Shown piece after piece: positions 40,233 through 49,819 of a DNA stretch of 64,000 nt. The translations under genes were made by a program, and so were the position numbers. How positions within the stretch are numbered: the stretch's first letter is position 1; every line of letters starts with the position of its first letter. Source of the DNA: Pseudomonadota bacterium. Its GTDB lineage: Bacteria; Pseudomonadota; Gammaproteobacteria; Burkholderiales; Burkholderiaceae_F. Under the pieces are notes generated by a model. That model ran no database searches. It was not told the DNA's origin and saw only the letters and a list, made by a program, of their open reading frames with translations. The stretch spans positions 62,001 to 126,000 of the forward strand of contig JAKCCX010000001.1 of the NCBI GenBank assembly GCA_021838715.1. The letters run 5' to 3'.

Positions 40233-40625
40233 TCAGGGCGCGACCCGCGCAAGCGCCGCGACGATCGCGAAGCCGGCGCCCGTGAGCAGGAGCGAACCGC
40301 CCAGGTGCATGCCGATGGCACCCGCCGCCCAGGCAAACTCGCCGCGGCCGATCAGCGTGACGATTTCGGCAGAAAACGTCGAAAACGTGGTCAGTCCGCC
40401 CAGAAACCCCGTCACCGCGAACAGGCGCCACTCCGGCGCCAGGTTGGGATGACGATGGAAGAACGCCACCGCCAGCCCGACCAGCAGGCCGCCGAGCAGG
40501 TTGGCGGCCAGGGTCCCCAGCGGCACGGTCGGAAACACCGGGTTGAAGCGCAGACCCAGCCACCAGCGCAACCAGGCGCCGAATACGGCCCCGCCACCGA
40601 CCGCCACAAAACCAAGCAGATTCAT
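40233..40625 (-). CDS. crcB: Fluoride ion channel CrcB/FluC
   Basis: Small dual-topology membrane protein that exports fluoride. 130 residues with four helices; the [10 protein letters not shown] motif holds the Phe/Thr/Ser residues of the pore and NLLGGLLVG the conserved Asn on helix 2. One copy is sufficient because dimers are antiparallel. No fluoride riboswitch consensus was found in the 150 bp upstream. Co-transcribed with DUF190. Confidence 0.94.
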   Translation of the reverse strand: MNLLGFVAVGGGAVFGAWLRWWLGLRFNPVFPTVPLGTLAANLLGGLLVGLAVAFFHRHPNLAPEWRLFAVTGFLGGLTTFSTFSAEIVTLIGRGEFAWAAGAIGMHLGGSLLLTGAGFAIVAALARVAP

Positions 40626-40775
40626 ACCAACCGTTCCCGTGCGTCATTCCCGTGCGTCGGCGGAGCGTTTGCGGACCTCCGCCCGCGAACGATCATATCC
40701 TGCACCCGGTACATGGTCACGCCATAATGCGGCTGCCGCCCCCGACTCCGGGGGACAACCGACCACCCGATCCTG

Positions 40776-42083
40776 ATGCCCGAGCATATTCCCTTGTGGG
40801 CGCACGTCCTCGCGCTCGCCTCCCTGCTGCTGGTTTCCGCGTTCTTCTCGATCGCCGAAACGGCGATGATGGCGATCAACCGGATCCGGTTGCAGCACCT
40901 CGTGCGCCAGGGCAACGTCCTCGCCCGCCACACCCAGGCACTGCTCGGCCGCACGGATCGCCTGCTCAGCGTCATCCTGATCGGCAACAATCTCGCCAAC
41001 ACCGCCGCGACCACCCTGGTCACGGCGATCGCGATCTACGATTTCGGACTCCGGGAATGGGCCCTGGGGGCGGCGACCGTGGTCATCGCGTTCGTCATTC
41101 TGGTGTTCTCGGAGGTCACCCCGAAAATCATCGGCGCGACCTATCCGGAGCCAATCGCGCTCGCGACGAGCGTCGTACTGCGTCCGATCCTGCAGGTCGC
41201 GGCGCCGGCCGTCTGGTTCGTCAACCTCTTCGTGCAGGCCATCCTGCGCCTGCTCCGTATTGCCGGGTCGGCGGCGGGAAACGGCGGCGTCCGGTTGTCC
41301 CCGGAAGAACTGCGCACGGTGGTCCTGGAAGGATCGAGCTTCATCCCCCACCAGCACCGCAGCATGCTGCTCAACGTCTTCGACCTCGAATCGCTGACGG
41401 TGGACGACATCATGACGCCCCGCGCCAGCATCGACGGGCTGGATCTCGACCGGCCGGTCGGGGAATTGCTGGAACAGATCAAGACGAGCTACCACGGCGA
41501 ACTCCCGGCGTACGACGGCGACGTCAGCCGGACGCTGGGAATCCTCAGCCTGCGCAAGCTCCTGCCGGTCCTGGCGGCCGGGGCCGCCTCGCTGACCCGG
41601 GACCAGCTCCGGGGTCTGCTCGCCGAGCCGTACTGGATCCCGACCGGAACCTCGCTGCTCCAGCAGCTCCAGATGTTCCAGGAAAACCGCCAGCACCTCG
41701 GCCTGGTCGTCGACGAATACGGCGACCTGCTCGGGCTCGTCACGGTCGACGACATCGTCGAGGAGATCATCGGGGAGATCGCGCCGCCGCGGCCGGGCCT
41801 GGCCTCCGGGGCGGTCCGCTGGGGTCCGGCAGGCGATGCGGTGGTCGACGGCAGCATCTCGCTGCGCCTGCTCAACCGGCGGCTGGGCATCTCCCTGCCG
41901 CTCGGCGGCCCCAAGACGCTCAACGGACTGTTGCTGGAACGCCTGGAGCAGATTCCCGACGCCCCCTGCTGCGTCCGGTTTCCGGGATGCGCGGCGGAGA
42001 TCCTTCAAACCCACGACCAGGCGGTGCGCAGCGTTCGGCTGATCCGCGTTCCGGCGATGCCCGGTGCACCGGAAACACGGTAA
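40776..42083 (+). CDS. CNNM/CorC (HlyC/CorC) family transporter
   Basis: A 435-residue membrane protein: DUF21/CNNM domain with about four helices (1-180; SAFFSIAETAMMAINRIRL, SEVTPKIIGATYPE), a CBS pair (~200-330; MTPRASIDGLDLD, VVDEYGDLLGLVTVDDIVEEIIGEI) and a C-terminal CorC_HlyC domain. Members move or regulate Mg2+ and related divalent cations. ATG at 40776, ~120 bp upstream of pilB. Substrate is inferred. Confidence 0.88.
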   Translation: MPEHIPLWAHVLALASLLLVSAFFSIAETAMMAINRIRLQHLVRQGNVLARHTQALLGRTDRLLSVILIGNNLANTAATTLVTAIAIYDFGLREWALGAATVVIAFVILVFSEVTPKIIGATYPEPIALATSVVLRPILQVAAPAVWFVNLFVQAILRLLRIAGSAAGNGGVRLSPEELRTVVLEGSSFIPHQHRSMLLNVFDLESLTVDDIMTPRASIDGLDLDRPVGELLEQIKTSYHGELPAYDGDVSRTLGILSLRKLLPVLAAGAASLTRDQLRGLLAEPYWIPTGTSLLQQLQMFQENRQHLGLVVDEYGDLLGLVTVDDIVEEIIGEIAPPRPGLASGAVRWGPAGDAVVDGSISLRLLNRRLGISLPLGGPKTLNGLLLERLEQIPDAPCCVRFPGCAAEILQTHDQAVRSVRLIRVPAMPGAPETR

Positions 42084-42205
42084 GTTGGCGGCTGCTCGGC
42101 AATCCGCATCGAATCCGCTAAATTCCGGGGTTTGCGCGGCCATCTCCTCGGTTCGCCGTTGGCGGAACGGGGCTATAACAGCCGCGAGACTCTGTCACCG
42201 AACCC

Positions 42206-43948
42206 ATGTCCGCGGCCACTCAGCTCAGCCCCGCAGCCGGCGCCCTTACGGGTCTGGCGCGTGCGCTCGTGCAGCAAGGAAAGCTGCGCCCGGACCGGGC
42301 GGAGGCGCTGGCACGCAAGGCGACCCAGAGCAACACCCAGTTCATCGATGAACTCGTCGCCGTCCGGGAAGTGACCGGACTCGCGCCGGCGACCATCGCC
42401 CGGTTCGCCGCCGACACCTTCGGGCACCCGCTCCTCGACCTCTCGGCGCTCGACGCCGACCAGTTGCCGAAGGACACGATCGATCGGAAACTCGTCGCGG
42501 GCCTGCGCATCCTCGCCTTGCGAAAGCGCGGCAACCGCCTTGCGGTCGCCGTTTCCGACCCGACGAACACCCAGGCGCTGGACCAGGTCAAGTTTCAGAC
42601 GCAGCTCGCGCTCGACATCGTCGTCGTCGAGCACGACAAGCTGCTCCCTCTGATCGAAAAAAGCGCGCAATCCGCCTCGCAGGTGATCGAGAAGCTGATC
42701 GACGACGACGTCAGCTTCGATGACCTGCTCGCGGAAAACACGGCCGAACCGCAGACCGACGATTCCTCGACCGTCGAGGTCGACGACGCGCCCGTCGTCC
42801 GCTTCCTGCAAAAGCTGCTGCTCGATGCCATCGCCGAGGGCGCATCCGACCTGCACTTCGAGCCCTACGAGAAGTTCTATCGCGTCCGCTTCCGGGTCGA
42901 CGGCATCCTGCGCGAGGTATCGCAGCCGCCGCTCGCGATCCGCGAGCGCCTGGTGACCCGCATCAAGGTCGTTTCGCGGCTGGACATCTCGGAGAAGCGC
43001 GTGCCCCAGGACGGCCGCATGAAGCTCGCCCTCTCGGGACAGCGCGCGGTGGACTTCCGGGTCAGCACGCTGCCCACGCTCTACGGCGAAAAGATCGTCA
43101 TGCGGATCCTCGACGCCTCGCAGGCCAAGCTGGGGATCGACGCGCTGGGCTATGAACCGGACCAGAAGGAGTTGATGCTCCAGGCCATCCGGCGGCCGTA
43201 CGGCATGGTCCTGGTCACCGGCCCGACCGGCAGCGGGAAGACCGTCTCGCTCTACACCTGCCTGAACATCCTCAATCAGCCGGGGGTCAACATCTCGACG
43301 GCAGAGGATCCGGCGGAAATCCAGCTTGCGGGCATCAATCAGGTCAACGTCAACGAAAAGGCGGGGCTCACCTTCGCCAATGCGATGCGCGCATTCCTGC
43401 GTCAGGACCCCGACGTCATCATGGTCGGCGAGATTCGCGATCTGGAGACGGCGGACATCGCCATCAAGGCCGCCCAGACCGGCCACATGGTGATGTCGAC
43501 GCTGCACACCAATGACGCCCCCGCGACCCTGGTGCGACTTGCCAACATGGGCGTCCCGGCGTTCAACATCGCGTCCTCGATCATCCTCATCACGGCGCAG
43601 CGCCTGGCCCGGCGCCTGTGCAGCTGCAAGCAGCCCGCGCCGGTCGACAAGGATGCGCTGCTCGCCGCCGGCTTTTCGGAAGCGGATCTCGACGGATCCT
43701 GGACGCTGTATCACGCGGTCGGCTGCGACCGCTGCAAGGGAAGCGGGTACAAGGGCCGGACCGGCATCTACCAGGTCATGCCGATCTCGGAGGCCACCCA
43801 GCACCTCATCCTGCACGGCGCCAACTCGATGGACATCGCCCGCCAGGCACAGCAGGAAGGCGTGCGCGACCTGCGGCAGTCGGGGCTGCTCAAGGTGAAG
43901 CAAGGAATCACCACCATCGACGAAGTGCTGGGATGCACGAACGAATGA
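42206..43948 (+). CDS. pilB: Type IV pilus assembly ATPase PilB
   Basis: Hexameric ATPase that powers pilus extension. The 580-residue protein has the GspE/PilB N-terminal domain (~20-165), N2 domain (ASDLHFEPYEKFYRVRFRVDG), Walker A GPTGSGKT, Asp box DPAEIQ, Walker B MVGEIRDLETADIA, His box HTNDAPATLVRL, and a zinc site CSCKQP...CDRCKGSGYKGR. It has one N-domain, unlike the repeat-bearing ATPase at 47.6 kb. First gene of pilBCD-coaE-zapD; pilC follows after 13 bases. No sigma-54 site seen upstream. Confidence 0.95.
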   Translation: MSAATQLSPAAGALTGLARALVQQGKLRPDRAEALARKATQSNTQFIDELVAVREVTGLAPATIARFAADTFGHPLLDLSALDADQLPKDTIDRKLVAGLRILALRKRGNRLAVAVSDPTNTQALDQVKFQTQLALDIVVVEHDKLLPLIEKSAQSASQVIEKLIDDDVSFDDLLAENTAEPQTDDSSTVEVDDAPVVRFLQKLLLDAIAEGASDLHFEPYEKFYRVRFRVDGILREVSQPPLAIRERLVTRIKVVSRLDISEKRVPQDGRMKLALSGQRAVDFRVSTLPTLYGEKIVMRILDASQAKLGIDALGYEPDQKELMLQAIRRPYGMVLVTGPTGSGKTVSLYTCLNILNQPGVNISTAEDPAEIQLAGINQVNVNEKAGLTFANAMRAFLRQDPDVIMVGEIRDLETADIAIKAAQTGHMVMSTLHTNDAPATLVRLANMGVPAFNIASSIILITAQRLARRLCSCKQPAPVDKDALLAAGFSEADLDGSWTLYHAVGCDRCKGSGYKGRTGIYQVMPISEATQHLILHGANSMDIARQAQQEGVRDLRQSGLLKVKQGITTIDEVLGCTNE

Positions 43949-43961
43949 ACGAGGGAGTGTC

Positions 43962-45188
43962 ATGGCAACCGGTGTGATGGCCCGGCGGGATGCGGTTCGC
44001 GAGGCGATATTCCTGTGGGAAGGGCGGGACAAGAGCGGGCGCATCGTCAAGGGAGAGATGCGCGCCGGCGGCGAATCCGTCGTGGCCGCATCGCTGCGGC
44101 GCCGCGGGATCCTGGCCACCAAGATCAAAAAGCAGTCGCTGCCGCGGGGGCGCCGGATTTCCGACAAGGACATCACCCTCTTCACGCGCCAGCTCGCCAC
44201 GATGATGCGCGCGGGGGTTCCGCTGATGCAGTGCTTCGACATCGTCGCCCGGGGGCATTCCAACCCGGCGGTGGGGCGCCTGCTGTCGGACATCCGGGCC
44301 GACGTCGAAACCGGAACCAGCCTGAACCAGGCGTTCCGGAAATACCCGATGTATTTCGACGCCCTCTACAGCAACCTCGTCGCCGCGGGCGAGCAGGCGG
44401 GGATTCTGGACACCTTGCTCGACCGTCTCGCCACGTACCAGGAAAAGACCCTGGCGATCAAGGGCAAGGTCAAGAAAGCGATGTTCTATCCGGTGACGAT
44501 CGTCCTGGTCGCCATCCTGGTGGTCTCGATCATCATGATCTGGGTCGTGCCGTCCTTCAAGCAGGTGTTCACGAGCTTCGGCGCCGACCTGCCCGCGCCG
44601 ACCCTCATGGTCATCGCGATGTCGAATTTCTTCGTGAAGTACTGGTACCTCCTGCTGTTCGGGAGTCTCGGCTTCGGATATTTCCTCCGTCAGGCCTGGA
44701 AGCGGTCGACCGCGGTCCAGGCCGCGGTCGACCGCATGCTGCTGCGGCCTCCGGTCATCGGTCCGCTGCTGAAGAAGTCGTCGATCGCGCGCTGGACCCG
44801 CACGCTGGCGACGACCTTTGCGGCGGGTGTTCCGCTGGTCGAAGCGCTGGACTCGGTCGGACCGGCCGCCGGCAACGCCGTCTTCAAGGAGGCGACGCGG
44901 CAGATCCAGACGGAAGTGAGCACCGGCACCAGCCTTGCGCAGGCGATGCAGAACTCGGGGGTTTTCCCGCCGATGGCGGTACAGATGACCGCCATCGGCG
45001 AAGAGGCCGGGGCGCTGGACTCGATGCTCAGCAAGGTGGCGGAGTATTTCGAGCGGGAAGTGGACGAGACGGTGGATGCGCTGGCGAGTCTGCTCGAGCC
45101 GATGATCATGGTCATCCTGGGCGTCATCATCGGCAGCATCGTCGTCGCGATCTACCTGCCGATCTTCAAGCTCGGCCAGGTCGTCTAA
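43962..45188 (+). CDS. pilC: Type IV pilus inner-membrane platform protein PilC
   Basis: Platform that PilB rotates to insert pilin into the growing fibre. 408 residues with two GspF-like domains (~75-200 and ~275-400), each with the FTRQLATMMRAGVPLMQ-type signature, and three hydrophobic segments (about 178-200, 225-245, 380-402). SD GAGGGAG precedes the ATG at 43962. Between pilB and pilD as expected. Confidence 0.95.
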   Translation: MATGVMARRDAVREAIFLWEGRDKSGRIVKGEMRAGGESVVAASLRRRGILATKIKKQSLPRGRRISDKDITLFTRQLATMMRAGVPLMQCFDIVARGHSNPAVGRLLSDIRADVETGTSLNQAFRKYPMYFDALYSNLVAAGEQAGILDTLLDRLATYQEKTLAIKGKVKKAMFYPVTIVLVAILVVSIIMIWVVPSFKQVFTSFGADLPAPTLMVIAMSNFFVKYWYLLLFGSLGFGYFLRQAWKRSTAVQAAVDRMLLRPPVIGPLLKKSSIARWTRTLATTFAAGVPLVEALDSVGPAAGNAVFKEATRQIQTEVSTGTSLAQAMQNSGVFPPMAVQMTAIGEEAGALDSMLSKVAEYFEREVDETVDALASLLEPMIMVILGVIIGSIVVAIYLPIFKLGQVV

Positions 45189-45205
45189 CCCGTAACCCAC
45201 GCACG

Positions 45206-45235
45206 AAGTGCGGTGCCGCGCCCGGCACCGCACTT
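45206..45235. other. 13-bp hairpin between pilC and pilD
   Basis: AAGTGCGGTGCCG and CGGCACCGCACTT form a perfect 13-bp stem with a CGCC loop in the 65-bp gap. No T-run follows, so full termination is unlikely; it may attenuate pilD or stabilise the pilBC message. Confidence 0.6.
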
Positions 45236-45253
45236 CCGCCCGACCTCCTGCGC

Positions 45254-46099
45254 ATGCCGTTCCCCGTCGACACCCTCTTCGCCCTCGCCGCCACGGTCAC
45301 CGGACTCATCGTCGGTTCGTTCCTGAACGTGGTGATCCACCGCCTGCCGCGGATGCTCGAAGCGCAGTGGGCTGCCCAGGCCGCCGAATTCACCGGCAAT
45401 CCGATCGAGGAAAAGCCGGCGTTCAACCTCTGGGTCCCGGCATCCCGTTGTCCGGCCTGCGGCACGCCCATCCGCATCCGGCACAACATTCCGCTGATTT
45501 CCTACCTGTTCCTGCGCGGGCGCTGTGCACACTGCGCCCAGCCGATCTCCGCCCGCTACCCGCTCGTCGAAGCGCTTACCGGTCTGCTGTCGTGGTGGGT
45601 CGCGGCCCATTTCGGCTGGGGCTGGCAGGGTGCGTCCGCCCTGGTGCTGGTCTGGACCCTGATCGCCGCGGCGGTCATCGACGCCGAAACGACGCTGCTG
45701 CCGGATACGCTCACGCTGCCGCTGCTCTGGGCCGGCCTGCTGCTCAACCTGCATGGCGTGTTCGCGCCGCTGCCCGAGGCGGTGATCGGCGCGAGCGTCG
45801 GCTATCTGAGCCTCTGGTCCATCTATTGGGCGTTCAAGCTGGTCACCGGGCGTGAGGGCATGGGCTATGGCGACTTCAAGCTGCTTGCGGCGCTGGGCGC
45901 CTGGATGGGGTGGAAGATGCTGCTGCCCATCATGCTCATGTCGTCGCTGACCGGCGCCGTCGCGGGAATCGGGTTGATCCTCCTCGCGCGGCGCGGACGA
46001 CACATTCCCATCCCGTTCGGCCCCTATCTCGCCGTCGCCGGATTCTTCGCCCTCCTCTACGGCCCGACGATCGCCGGCCGGTTCGGGCTGCCGCTGTGA
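45254..46099 (+). CDS. pilD: Prepilin peptidase PilD
   Basis: Inner-membrane aspartyl protease that cleaves type IV prepilin leaders and N-methylates the new N-terminus. 281 residues, about eight helices, a cytoplasmic zinc motif (CPACG and CAHC) needed for methylation, and active-site aspartates in IDAETTLLPD and GMGYGDFKLLAALGAW. Start ATG at 45254. Its stop overlaps the coaE start. Confidence 0.95.
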   Translation: MPFPVDTLFALAATVTGLIVGSFLNVVIHRLPRMLEAQWAAQAAEFTGNPIEEKPAFNLWVPASRCPACGTPIRIRHNIPLISYLFLRGRCAHCAQPISARYPLVEALTGLLSWWVAAHFGWGWQGASALVLVWTLIAAAVIDAETTLLPDTLTLPLLWAGLLLNLHGVFAPLPEAVIGASVGYLSLWSIYWAFKLVTGREGMGYGDFKLLAALGAWMGWKMLLPIMLMSSLTGAVAGIGLILLARRGRHIPIPFGPYLAVAGFFALLYGPTIAGRFGLPL

Positions 46100-46761
46100 G
46101 CACGGTGCCGCGCCCCCAATCCGCCGCGGCGTTGCGTGTTGCGATCACCGGGGGCATCGGCAGCGGCAAGACCACGGCGGCGGCCGAGTTCGCGCGCCGG
46201 GGCGCCGGCGTGGTCGACGCCGATGCGATTTCCCGCGAGCTCACCGCGGCCGGCGGAGCGGCCCTGCCGGACATCGTCGGGGCGTTCGGCCCGGACGCGA
46301 TCGGCCCGGATGGTGCGATGGACCGCGCCCGCATGCGCGCGCGCGTCTTTGCGGATGCCGGCGAACGGCGGCGGCTCGAAGCCATCCTGCATCCGTGGAT
46401 TGCGCGGATCGCCGCCGCACGCGCGCACGAGTTCGCGTCCCGCGGCACCTCCGTACTTCTCTTCGACATCCCGCTGCTCGTGGAATCGGGTCTGCTGCGC
46501 ACCGCCCTCCCACCACACCGGATCCTGGTCATCGATTGCCCCGTCCACCGGCAGATCGAACGGACCATTGCGCGCGGCGCCCTCCGCCGCAGCGAGGTCG
46601 AAGCCATCATCGACGCGCAGGCACCGAGGACACGGCGTCTCGCCGTCGCCGACGACATTCTCGTCAACGACGGCGCCGCCGCCGATCTGTGCGCGCGGGT
46701 TGGGCGCCTGTGGGACGCCTATGCCGCGTCCGCGCCCGGCGTCCGGGACGACACCGCCTGA
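46096..46761 (+). CDS. coaE: Dephospho-CoA kinase
   Basis: Final step of coenzyme A synthesis: phosphorylates dephospho-CoA. 221 residues with P-loop GGIGSGKTTAA, DADAISREL with the catalytic Asp, and the LID region QIERTIARGALRRSE. Start GTG at 46096 overlaps the pilD stop (GTGA) and adds ~13 residues before the conserved core. pilD-coaE-zapD is the common order. Confidence 0.95.
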   Translation: MSTVPRPQSAAALRVAITGGIGSGKTTAAAEFARRGAGVVDADAISRELTAAGGAALPDIVGAFGPDAIGPDGAMDRARMRARVFADAGERRRLEAILHPWIARIAAARAHEFASRGTSVLLFDIPLLVESGLLRTALPPHRILVIDCPVHRQIERTIARGALRRSEVEAIIDAQAPRTRRLAVADDILVNDGAAADLCARVGRLWDAYAASAPGVRDDTA

Positions 46762-46784
46762 CGCTGTGCTATCTTGCGTGTCGA

Positions 46785-47567
46785 ATGGACGCGCCGCCCT
46801 CCCCGCAAGACCTTGTTCTCTACGAGTACCCCTTCAACGAACGGGTGCGGACCTTGTTGCGGCTGGAGGATCTGTTCGAAAAGCTCCAGTACTTCCAGAC
46901 CCAGACCCATCCCTACTGCCACCACTCGGCACTGCTCACCCTGTTCGAGATCGCCGAGGTCACCTCCCGTTCCGACATCAAGAGCGAATTGCTGCAGGAA
47001 CTGGAGCGGGATCGGCAATCGCTGGCCGCCCTGCGAGACAACCCCAAGGTCGCGCAGGACGCTCTGCGGTCGGTGCTGGTGGCGCTGGAAACCACCCAGA
47101 CGAACCTCAACGGGTTCAGCGGCAAGGCCGGCCAGCACCTGCGCGACAACGAGTGGCTGATGAGCGTGCGCAGCCGCTCGATCATCCCCGGCGGCACCTG
47201 CGAGTTCGACCTGCCCTCCTATCACGCCTGGCTTTCGCGCGACGCGTCGAAGCGCACGGAAGACCTGCGCGGCTGGATCCAGCCCCTGGCGCCGTTCCGC
47301 GCCGGGGTCACGATCATCCTCCGCCTGCTGCGCGAAAGCGCGCGCCATACCCGCCTGACCGCCCAGGCGGGCTGCTACCAGCAGATGCTGCAGGGGCGGA
47401 GTTACGCGCTGATGCAGGTGCGCGTGGCGGGCGACCGCGACGCGATCCCGGAGGTCAGCGCGAACAAATATGCGCTCTGGGTCCGGTTCACCCGGGCCGA
47501 CGGCGACTTCAAGCCGCGCGCGCTGGAGCAGGACGTCGAATTCGACATGGCGCTCTGCGCGTCATAG
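46785..47567 (+). CDS. zapD: Cell division protein ZapD
   Basis: Cross-links FtsZ filaments at the division ring. 260 residues, all-helical then beta, with LYEYPFNERVRTLLRLEDL at the N-terminus, typical of the YacF/DUF1342 family, and basic surface residues that bind the FtsZ C-tail. ATG at 46785 is 23 bases after coaE. yacG, which often follows, is not present; a GspE-type gene is there instead. Confidence 0.94.
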   Translation: MDAPPSPQDLVLYEYPFNERVRTLLRLEDLFEKLQYFQTQTHPYCHHSALLTLFEIAEVTSRSDIKSELLQELERDRQSLAALRDNPKVAQDALRSVLVALETTQTNLNGFSGKAGQHLRDNEWLMSVRSRSIIPGGTCEFDLPSYHAWLSRDASKRTEDLRGWIQPLAPFRAGVTIILRLLRESARHTRLTAQAGCYQQMLQGRSYALMQVRVAGDRDAIPEVSANKYALWVRFTRADGDFKPRALEQDVEFDMALCAS

Positions 47568-47640
47568 CGCCCGATCGGACGAATTTCGGCGCGGCCGCCG
47601 GAGCTTATCCGGCGATTCCCGTCGCGGCGGCGGGGGAAAA

Positions 47641-49803
47641 ATGGGGGTATTTCAGAACGATGCCCTGATCGCCGAGATGCGCTCCCCCCGCCAAGCCGCC
47701 ACACTGCACGACGAAGTCCCCAGCGAAAAGCCGATCGGCGAGATCCTCGTCGAGCAACAGGCCGCCACCACCGAGCAGATCGAACGGGCGGTCGCGCTGC
47801 AGGAAACCCTGCGGGTCCAGAAACTGGGCGAGATCCTGGTCCACCGGCAGATCGTCACGGCGGAAGGCCTGTTCGAGGCGCTCTCGGCGCAGTCGCGCAT
47901 GCCGATGGCGCGGCTCGGCGAGGTGCTCGTATCCCTCGACCTCATCGACCAGTCCCAGCTCGATTCCGCGCTGGCCATCCAGCAGGCCGACCGGAACATT
48001 CCGCTGGGCGAGTTGCTGGTACGCGAAAAGATGATTTCGCGCGACGACCTCCGGTCGGCGCTCGCACGGAAGATGGGCTACCCCGTCGTCGACGTGCATC
48101 GGTTCCCGGTCGAAGTCGAGGCGCTCAAACGCGTTCCGTACGCCCTTGCGCGGCGGCTGCACGTGCTGCCGCTCGCCATGCTCGACGGGCGCCTGGCCAT
48201 CGGCATCGAGGACGTCACGCGACGGGCGGCCCTGGACGAAATCGAATTCGTGTCCCAGTGCAAGGTCGTGCCGGCGCTGGCAACCCAACAGGACATCGAC
48301 GAGGCGCTGCCCGTCGCATACGCCCGCATCGGCGCCAACCCCGAGCCGGCGGCCGGCGCACTGGACTTCTGCGAGCTTCCGCTGGCGTCGGCCAAGCCCG
48401 AGCTGGTCGGCAGCAGCCGGGTCTTGCGCGACAAGGCGCGCGCGGCCGGGCGGGGGATGGAGTCGCCGACACCTGCCGTCGACATCGGCAGACTGGCCGA
48501 AGAGCTCGAGCAGGTCGATACCGAGGCGCCGGTCGATTCCGCGGCAATCGAACAGAGCGACAACTCGCTCGTGCGCCTCATCAACCAGATGATCGTCGAA
48601 GCGCATGCCGACTCGGTCTCCGACATCCACATCGAATGCGCCGGGGACCGCGGCAAAGTGCGGATCCGCTTCCGCAAGGACGGACGGCTGCGGCCGTACC
48701 TGGAATTGCCGAACAGCTACGCCAACCCGCTGGTGTCGCGCATCAAGATCATGTGCGACCTGGACATCTCGGAGCGGCGCAAGCCCCAGGACGGCAAGAT
48801 CAACTTCGCCCGCTATTCGCCGCAGCACAAGCTCGAATTGCGCGTTGCGACGATTCCGACCAGCAACGGCCTGGAGGACGCCGTCCTGCGGCTGCTGGCG
48901 GCGGCCAAGCCGATTCCGCTCGACCAGATGAACCTCAGCCCCGACAACCTGCTGCGGCTCGGATCATTGATCGAGCGCCCTTACGGCCTGGTGCTGTGCG
49001 TCGGCCCGACCGGCTCCGGCAAGACGACCACCCTGCACTCGGCGCTCGGCCACATCAACACCCCCGAGCGCAAGATCTGGACCGCCGAGGATCCGGTGGA
49101 AATCACCCAGGCCGGGCTGCGCCAGGTGCAGGTCAACCCGAAGATCGACTGGACTTTCGCCAAGGCCCTGCGCGCCTTCCTGCGCGCCGACCCGGACGTG
49201 ATCATGGTGGGGGAAGCGCGCGACGCGGAGACCGCCCACATGGTGGTCGAGGCATCGCTCACGGGACACCTCGTGTTCTCGACGCTGCACACCAATACCG
49301 CGTCGGAGACGATCACCCGCCTCATCGACCTCGGCGTCGACCCGTTCAATTTTGCCGATGCCCTGCTCGGCGTGCTGGCCCAGCGCCTCGTGCGCCGGCT
49401 CTGCCCCCACTGCCGGACCGAACGCCCGGCAAGCGCGGAGGAAATCGAAGAACTGCTGTCCGACTACCTGGGGACCGCGCCGAATGCCGGCGCGCGACTC
49501 GTGCGCAAGACGACCGCGGCCGAATGGCAGCACCGCCACGGCCGGGACGGCGTACTGATGCGATACGGCAGCGCGGGCTGCCCGCGCTGCGGCGGCACCG
49601 GCTTGCTGGGGCGGATCGCGATCCACGAACTCATGGTCAGCAATCAGGAGTTGCGCCACCTCATCCAGACGCGCGCCACGCCCGCCGAACTGTTGGCGTG
49701 CGCGACCCGCAACGGCATGCAGACCCTGCGGCAGGACGGCATCGAGAAAGTGCTGCAGGGGTTGACGACGATCGAGGAAGTGCGGGCGACGAGCAACCAA
49801 TAG
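47641..49803 (+). CDS. GspE/PilB-type ATPase with four N-terminal 30-residue repeats
   Basis: A second secretion/pilus ATPase, 720 residues. The N-terminus holds four tandem 30-residue repeats starting at residues 31, 61, 91 and 121, each beginning with a (P/K/R)(I/L)GE(I/V/L)LV core and ending ...L..AL..Q; this is the GspE_N/MshEN motif, which in some relatives binds c-di-GMP. Then a second N module (~150-225), a linker, and the ATPase with GPTGSGKTTTLHSA, AEDPVEI, VGEARDAETAHMV, HTNTASETITRL and zinc cysteines CPHC and CPRCGGTG. Partner genes for a type II system are absent. It could drive pilus or secretion functions; which is unknown. Confidence 0.88.
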   Translation: MGVFQNDALIAEMRSPRQAATLHDEVPSEKPIGEILVEQQAATTEQIERAVALQETLRVQKLGEILVHRQIVTAEGLFEALSAQSRMPMARLGEVLVSLDLIDQSQLDSALAIQQADRNIPLGELLVREKMISRDDLRSALARKMGYPVVDVHRFPVEVEALKRVPYALARRLHVLPLAMLDGRLAIGIEDVTRRAALDEIEFVSQCKVVPALATQQDIDEALPVAYARIGANPEPAAGALDFCELPLASAKPELVGSSRVLRDKARAAGRGMESPTPAVDIGRLAEELEQVDTEAPVDSAAIEQSDNSLVRLINQMIVEAHADSVSDIHIECAGDRGKVRIRFRKDGRLRPYLELPNSYANPLVSRIKIMCDLDISERRKPQDGKINFARYSPQHKLELRVATIPTSNGLEDAVLRLLAAAKPIPLDQMNLSPDNLLRLGSLIERPYGLVLCVGPTGSGKTTTLHSALGHINTPERKIWTAEDPVEITQAGLRQVQVNPKIDWTFAKALRAFLRADPDVIMVGEARDAETAHMVVEASLTGHLVFSTLHTNTASETITRLIDLGVDPFNFADALLGVLAQRLVRRLCPHCRTERPASAEEIEELLSDYLGTAPNAGARLVRKTTAAEWQHRHGRDGVLMRYGSAGCPRCGGTGLLGRIAIHELMVSNQELRHLIQTRATPAELLACATRNGMQTLRQDGIEKVLQGLTTIEEVRATSNQ

Positions 49804-49819
49804 GGCCGGCCCGCCGCGC

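Noticed and set aside
40626..40775. Possible fluoride riboswitch upstream of crcB
   Set aside because: The conserved crcB-motif sequences were not found on the correct strand.
42084..42205. Sigma-54 promoter for pilB driven by PilR
   Set aside because: No TGGCAC-N5-TTGC pattern; only a weak TATAAC -10-like box was seen.
42173..44293. 706-codon minus-strand ORF
   Set aside because: Antisense to pilB and the pilC start; no domain.
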